The notes beneath the pieces were generated by a model that was given only the letters and a program-made list of their open reading frames with translations, did no database searches and was not told the origin of the DNA. From assembly GCA_030686115.1 (NCBI GenBank), contig CP131612.1, positions 682,001 through 746,000 on the forward strand: a stretch of DNA of 64,000 nt, read 5' to 3'. Source of the DNA: Psychrobacter cibarius (GTDB lineage Bacteria; Pseudomonadota; Gammaproteobacteria; Pseudomonadales; Moraxellaceae). The position numbers and the translations under genes are program-made. The stretch's first letter is position 1. The number at the start of each line of letters is the position of its first letter. Below, piece by piece: positions 59,526 to 64,000 of this stretch.

Positions 59526-60275
59526 ATGAAAGCATTAGTAGCGGTCAAGCGTGTCATTGATTACAACGTAAAAGTTCGTGTAAAAGCTGACAACTCTGGC
59601 GTTGATTTATCAAACACTAAGATGTCAATCAACCCTTTTGATGAGATTGCAGTAGAAGAAGCGGTTCGTCTAAAAGAAGCGGGTGTGATTGATGAAATCA
59701 TTGTTGCTTCAATCGGTCCAAAAGAATCACAAGAGCAAATTCGTGCAGCGTTAGCATTGGGCGCTGATCGTGGTGTTTTAGTGTTGACTGATGACAAGCC
59801 GTATCCATTACAAATTGCTAAGATCCTCAAAAATATCGCCGAGAGTGAAGGCACTGATATTATCTTATTGGGTAAGCAAGCCATTGATGATGATAACAAC
59901 CAGACTGGTCAGATGCTAGCGGCATTGATGGGTATCGGTCAGGGTACGTTTGCATCAGAAGTGAAGGTTGAAGGCGATAAAGTAAACGTGACTCGTGAAA
60001 TCGACGGTGGTTTACAGACGTTAGCACTTGAGCTACCAGCGGTTATTACCACTGATTTGCGTTTGAATGAGCCTCGTTATGCTAAATTGCCTAACATCAT
60101 GAAAGCGAAGAAAAAGCCACTTGACGAAAAAACGCCTGCTGATTTTGGTGTTGATATGGCCTCTAAGCAAGAGATCATTAAAGTTGTGCCACCTGCTGAA
60201 CGTAAAGCTGGCATCAAAGTGGGTTCAGTGGATGAGTTGGTCGATAAGCTAAGAAACGAAGCAAAAGTCATTTAA
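59526..60275 (+). CDS. etfB: Electron transfer flavoprotein beta subunit
   Basis: 249 aa. [20 protein letters not shown] at the start, then [19 protein letters not shown] and ALALGADRG, as in EtfB. With EtfA it carries electrons from acyl-CoA and other dehydrogenases to ETF-QO. AGGAA precedes the start; etfA follows after 151 bp. Confidence 0.97.
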   Translation: MKALVAVKRVIDYNVKVRVKADNSGVDLSNTKMSINPFDEIAVEEAVRLKEAGVIDEIIVASIGPKESQEQIRAALALGADRGVLVLTDDKPYPLQIAKILKNIAESEGTDIILLGKQAIDDDNNQTGQMLAALMGIGQGTFASEVKVEGDKVNVTREIDGGLQTLALELPAVITTDLRLNEPRYAKLPNIMKAKKKPLDEKTPADFGVDMASKQEIIKVVPPAERKAGIKVGSVDELVDKLRNEAKVI

Positions 60276-60426
60276 TGTTTCAATGATTGGATACTTCGCT
60301 ACGGCATATCCTGTACAAGGCTATAGATTTAACTGATTTATTTTATATAAAATAATAGTTGCTCAAACAGCTTTGTACACAAACAACCGCATGAATAGAT
60401 GATATGAACAAAAAAGGATTAAAATC

Positions 60427-61359
60427 ATGGCAATTTTGGTATATGCAGAACATGACAATGCCAGTCTAAAAAAGGCAACTTTGAATACCATCGCTGCTGC
60501 TAAGCAAATGGGTGATGATATCCATGTGTTGGTTGCAGGTAGTGGTGCTCAAGCTGTCGCTGACCAAGCAGCTAAAGCAGAAGGCGTGACTAAAGTATTA
60601 TTAGCAGACAACGCTGCTTATGAGCATCAATTGGCGGGTAACGTCGCGCTATTGGTTGCTGATATCGCGGGTGATTACAGCCATATCCTTGCACCTGCTA
60701 CCACTACTGGTAAGAACTTTATGCCACGCGTTGCCGCTTTACTTGACGTAAGCATGCTATCAGAAATCTCAGCCGTCGTAGATGCGCAAACATTTGAGCG
60801 TCCTATCTATGCTGGTAACGCCACAGCAACTGTTAAGACCACAGAAGATAAAGTTGTTATGACAGTACGTACCACGGCTTTTGACCCAGTAGCAAGCGAA
60901 GGTGGTTCAGCTACTGTTGAGACAATCGACAACGTGCAAGAAACTGGCAAAGCAAGCTTCGTTAATGAAGAGATGGCGAAATCTGACCGTCCTGAATTGA
61001 CTTCAGCAGGCATTGTGGTTTCTGGTGGTCGTGCATTGGCAAATGGTGAAAACTTCACCAAATATATCGAACCATTGGCTGATAAACTTGGCGCTGCCGT
61101 TGGTGCATCACGTGCCGCTGTTGATGCAGGGTATGTACCAAACGATATGCAGGTCGGTCAAACGGGTAAAATCGTTGCACCAGACTTATATATCGCAGCG
61201 GGCATTTCAGGCGCGATTCAGCATTTAGCGGGTATGAAAGATTCTAAAGTTATTGTTGCTATCAACAATGACCCAGAAGCACCTATCGCTAGCGTTGCTG
61301 ATTACTTCTTAGAAGCTGATTTATTTACAGCATTACCTGAGCTTACTAGCAAGGTTTAA
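60427..61359 (+). CDS. etfA: Electron transfer flavoprotein alpha subunit
   Basis: 310 aa. N-terminal AILVYAEHDN; the C-terminal FAD-binding domain has VVSGGRALANGENF, GASRAAVDAGYVPNDMQVGQ, LYIAAGISGAIQHLAGM and INNDPEAPI. AAAAGGA precedes the start, followed by a strong terminator. Confidence 0.97.
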   Translation: MAILVYAEHDNASLKKATLNTIAAAKQMGDDIHVLVAGSGAQAVADQAAKAEGVTKVLLADNAAYEHQLAGNVALLVADIAGDYSHILAPATTTGKNFMPRVAALLDVSMLSEISAVVDAQTFERPIYAGNATATVKTTEDKVVMTVRTTAFDPVASEGGSATVETIDNVQETGKASFVNEEMAKSDRPELTSAGIVVSGGRALANGENFTKYIEPLADKLGAAVGASRAAVDAGYVPNDMQVGQTGKIVAPDLYIAAGISGAIQHLAGMKDSKVIVAINNDPEAPIASVADYFLEADLFTALPELTSKV

Positions 61360-61406
61360 GTTTAAACAGTTAAGCGTTTAATGTCGCTTAATATATCATA
61401 AGTCAT

Positions 61407-61440
61407 AAAGCCTTCGGTTCAATGAATCGAAGGCTTTTTT
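61407..61440 (+). terminator. Terminator after etfA
   Basis: Stem AAAGCCTTCG / CGAAGGCTTT and six T. Confidence 0.9.
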
Positions 61441-61703
61441 GTGGAGTATTGTCAATGCTGACATGATTTCGCTGTTTCTTGTATAGCTACAGTTCATCTT
61501 GTTTTTATCTGCATTTTTGAACTGCGGACATGCTCTAGTCAAATGGATAAATGTCCGCTACTATATGAATGTAAGCTATTATATTAACGTTATAGTTTAA
61601 TTTGTAGAGCAAGATTATAGTGATAATTAACTGACTATACTCAATAATAGATGATTACATGATAGACCAATTAATTAGTACATTAAGGGATTAGGAGATG
61701 CTA
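61441..61703 (+). other. Spacer between etfA terminator and the cupin-like gene
   Basis: About 260 bp, AT-rich. No gene, and no clear promoter identified by eye. Confidence 0.3.
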
Positions 61704-62912
61704 ATGAAGGCAGAATTAAACACGTCAGAACGCTTACCTCAGGAATGGAATGACTGGGTAGCGACTAATATAATTCGCGGTGTCCAAGCAGAGACAATTG
61801 TTCAAACGCTAAAGGATAATCACTTTTCAGACACTCAAATCAAAGCCGCTCTGAGTGATGATTCCAAGGTGGCGGCAAACGACAGTAAACAATCAATTCG
61901 TAGACTGCCAAATAATTGGAAAGGATGGGTCGCTACCAATTTGCTTGAAGGCACGAGTAAAAACAGTATTGCGAAAGTATTGGCTAAGCAAGGCTTTAGT
62001 CACGCAGAGATATTGCTAGAAATAGAGACGGCCTCTAAAAGCCCTTACCTACAAGCAGGCGTTAAAGCCACCAAGCTACTAAAAAAACGAGAATGGCTTC
62101 TTAATACTTGTGACGACTTAGCCAAGTTAGATCCCGGCTACAGCCAACAAATTGAGGTGATTGATACGCCGCTGTTTGAGGTATTTATCAAGGATTACTA
62201 TAGTAAGCATAAGCCTGTGGTGCTTAAAAAAGGTATCGATCATTGGCCAGCACTGAAGAAATGGAGCCCGCATTATTTTGCAGATACGATAGGCGATGCG
62301 GAAATTCAGGTGCAGTTTAATCGCGAGACTGATGCGCTTTTTGAACGTCATTCCGATAAGTATCGTAAATCAATGCTGATGTCTGAATTTGTCAATATGA
62401 TAGAAAATGACGGTGAAAGTAATAACTACTATATGACTGCTAATAACACACAACAAAACGTTGAAGCCATTAGACCAGTATTGGATGACATCGGTGATTT
62501 TGGTGAAGGCTATCGCCAGCTTTTAGATAATGATGCAGCTTTTAGTACCTATTTCTGGATGGGACCCAAAGGTACCTTTACGCCATTGCATCATGACTTA
62601 ACTAACAACATGTTGGTTCAAGTATATGGCTTTAAGAAGGTTACGTTGATTCCAGCGTGGCAAGTGCCTTGGCTCTATAATGATTTGCACGTTTATAGTG
62701 AAGTAGATTTTCCTAATTTTGATTTAAAGGAACATCCATTAATGCAACATGTGACCCCAGTTGAAGTCACTATTAAAGCTGGCGAGGCGCTATTTATTCC
62801 TATAGGGTGGTGGCATTGTGTGAATGGACTGGAGAAATCCATTAGCATTAGTTTTACTAACTTTAATGCACCAAACAACTATTCTGCAAGCTTTATGGAA
62901 GCACAAGGTTAG
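61704..62912 (+). CDS. JmjC/cupin_8-like Fe(II)/2-oxoglutarate oxygenase
   Basis: 402 aa from ATG 61704, with GGAG 6 nt upstream; ATG 61698 adds two residues. The catalytic part (about 150-400) has HxD in TPLHHDLTNNMLVQVYG and the distal His in FIPIGWWHCV, expected iron ligands. PVVLKKGIDHWPALKKW is typical of cupin_8/JmjC proteins. The N-terminus holds two copies of a 40-residue motif (LPQEWNDWVATNII and LPNNWKGWVATNLL). Substrate unknown; some relatives are protein hydroxylases. Confidence 0.82.
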   Translation: MKAELNTSERLPQEWNDWVATNIIRGVQAETIVQTLKDNHFSDTQIKAALSDDSKVAANDSKQSIRRLPNNWKGWVATNLLEGTSKNSIAKVLAKQGFSHAEILLEIETASKSPYLQAGVKATKLLKKREWLLNTCDDLAKLDPGYSQQIEVIDTPLFEVFIKDYYSKHKPVVLKKGIDHWPALKKWSPHYFADTIGDAEIQVQFNRETDALFERHSDKYRKSMLMSEFVNMIENDGESNNYYMTANNTQQNVEAIRPVLDDIGDFGEGYRQLLDNDAAFSTYFWMGPKGTFTPLHHDLTNNMLVQVYGFKKVTLIPAWQVPWLYNDLHVYSEVDFPNFDLKEHPLMQHVTPVEVTIKAGEALFIPIGWWHCVNGLEKSISISFTNFNAPNNYSASFMEAQG

Positions 62913-62976
62913 TTTCTATATGTAGTTGAGAAAATAAACTCTACCTAAAGCATTGACTGAATCACTATATTTATTC

Positions 62977-62997
62977 AGCCCATGCTTTGCATGGGCT
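62977..62997. terminator. Hairpin between convergent genes
   Basis: Perfect 9-bp stem AGCCCATGC / GCATGGGCT with 3-nt loop but no T run. It lies between the cupin-like gene and the methyltransferase gene and may act as a weak terminator. Confidence 0.4.
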
Positions 62998-63016
62998 ACA
63001 TACATGACAGAATATT

Positions 63017-63811
63017 TTAGGCATAGTTTCTTTGACGTAGTGTTTCATACAAGCATAATGAGCCTGCAATGGCGACATTCAGACTTTCTTGACCATTAGG
63101 CTGTGGTAGAGCGATAGGGGTGGCGCACTGCATCAGCTCATCACAAACGCCTTGTCCTTCATGCCCCATAATCCAAGCAATAGGTTTTTTTAAGTCATGT
63201 TGATAAATCACCGTATCAGTATGTGAGCTGGTCGCAAATAGCGGTGTTTGTACATGGTCTAAAATATCTTGCACACTTAGATCTTCATAAATAGTCAGGG
63301 CAAACTGAGCGCCCATGCCTGCTCGTAATGTCTTAGGGGACCACGCTTGTGCCGTAGCGCTGGTACAGAGTATGTTCTTAATGCCAACCGCTGCTGCGGT
63401 GCGTAATAGGGTGCCCACATTGCCGCTGTCTTGCACATCATTTAAAATCAAGCAGTCATCATTAATCATCGATAAATGAGGCGTTGGTACTTTAATAATT
63501 GCCATGATATCGATACCAGTACCTAAGCTACGAATGCTCTCATACAGCGAATTTGATAACGTTAAAATAGGCGTATAAGTAGGCAAGCGCGTCAAAATTT
63601 GCTGAACCTCGGGATGGTTGTGCGCAGACTCCGCGAGTAGGATTTGAGCAAACGGGTAGTCGCTACGCAGCGCCGCATCGATGAGATGCACGCCCTCAAT
63701 CACCGTTTGACCTTGCTTCTTCCGCTGCCGCGCTTGCGTTAACAAGGATTTGACAAGTTTAACGGTCGTATTTTTATCTGAGGTAATAAGCTCGGTGGGA
63801 TTTGCTACCAT
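63017..63811 (-). CDS. SpoU/TrmH-family RNA 2'-O-methyltransferase
   Basis: 264 aa from ATG 63811, though the Shine-Dalgarno is weak; a start at 63850 is possible. N-terminal substrate-binding domain (KLVKSLLTQARQRKKQGQTV), then SPOUT motifs LNDVQDSGNVGTLLRTAAAV, AWIMGHEGQGV and LPQPNGQESLNVAIAGSLCL, which form the SAM-binding knot. Target RNA not assignable by eye. Confidence 0.9.
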   Translation of the reverse strand: MVANPTELITSDKNTTVKLVKSLLTQARQRKKQGQTVIEGVHLIDAALRSDYPFAQILLAESAHNHPEVQQILTRLPTYTPILTLSNSLYESIRSLGTGIDIMAIIKVPTPHLSMINDDCLILNDVQDSGNVGTLLRTAAAVGIKNILCTSATAQAWSPKTLRAGMGAQFALTIYEDLSVQDILDHVQTPLFATSSHTDTVIYQHDLKKPIAWIMGHEGQGVCDELMQCATPIALPQPNGQESLNVAIAGSLCLYETLRQRNYA

Positions 63812-63915
63812 AGTAGATCGCTTAGAAAAAAATATAAAAAAATTAAACAATCAGTATAAAGTATTACAAATGCTCTGGCTTTATACTGATTATTATCAAA
63901 GTAACGTTAAAGGGC

Positions 63916-64000
63916 TTATTTATTAGCGTAAGTTACATGCAGATTTTTAACATAATCGACTTCATTTTTGCTGCCAAGTACCACTGGGACGCGTTGGTGA
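63916..64000 (-). CDS. fbp: Class 1 fructose-1,6-bisphosphatase, C-terminal end
   Basis: Only the last 28 codons lie in the window: HQRVPVVLGSKNEVDYVKN and a short tail ANK. This tail is characteristic of class 1 FBPase, a gluconeogenic enzyme. The gene continues past the window edge. Confidence 0.75.
   Translation of the reverse strand, partial: HQRVPVVLGSKNEVDYVKNLHVTYANK

Overview
The window looks like a chromosomal segment of a Moraxellaceae bacterium, most likely Psychrobacter. This is inference from gene order and protein sequence recalled from memory; no search was run. The backbone is housekeeping sequence. It is interrupted once by an integrated element of about 10.7 kb at a tRNA-Pro gene.

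Layout. 1-6253: tail of a LysM/SPOR cell-wall protein, a DUF2726 protein, a large lipoprotein, a probable outer-membrane beta-barrel, a DUF1853 protein and a YdhR-type small protein. 6331-7680: a small membrane peptide and a hypothetical gene (6643-7476) behind a structured RNA-like leader, then the probable original terminator of tRNA-Pro. 7681-18337: the integrated element. It is bounded by a 24-bp direct repeat of the tRNA-Pro 3' end and carries decamer integrase arm-type repeats just inside both ends. From the tRNA side it holds a tyrosine integrase, a 412-aa hypothetical cargo gene with the same leader as the 6643-7476 gene, and a tightly overlapping operon (AlpA-like regulator, winged-helix protein, four unknown proteins, a 37-aa basic peptide, an 847-aa DUF927 ATPase). 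A HigBA-like toxin-antitoxin pair, a gene-free repeat-rich stretch resembling a replication origin, and an 88-aa protein follow. No capsid, packaging or conjugation genes are visible, so it resembles a P4/PICI-type satellite or a small integrative island.

18321-28000: tRNA-Pro(GGG), gatCAB (tRNA-dependent amidotransferase), mreBCD (cell shape), maf and rng. 28317-42429: the S10, spc and alpha ribosomal operons in canonical gamma-proteobacterial order (rpsJ to rplQ, with secY, rpmJ and rpoA). Gaps fall at the classical operon boundaries, plus one unusual gap with a terminator-like hairpin between rpsH and rplF.

42508-64000: yciO-like and epmC (minus strand), then yceD-rpmF-fabD-fabG-acpP (fatty-acid synthesis), kbp, queG and nnr divergent from each other, a DUF4124 protein, ilvBHC (branched-chain amino acids) with a leader of about 860 bp, a membrane protein, a cold-shock protein, a DUF421 protein, etfBA, a JmjC/cupin-like oxygenase with a duplicated N-terminal motif, a SpoU-family RNA methyltransferase and the end of fbp.

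The most interesting material is in the accessory region. Two otherwise divergent genes share a highly similar leader. Its predicted hairpin keeps pairing through G-U to G-C changes that make sense only on the coding strand. The element also has several repeat families (integrase arm sites, a 9-bp array, origin-like repeats, a possible alpA operator).
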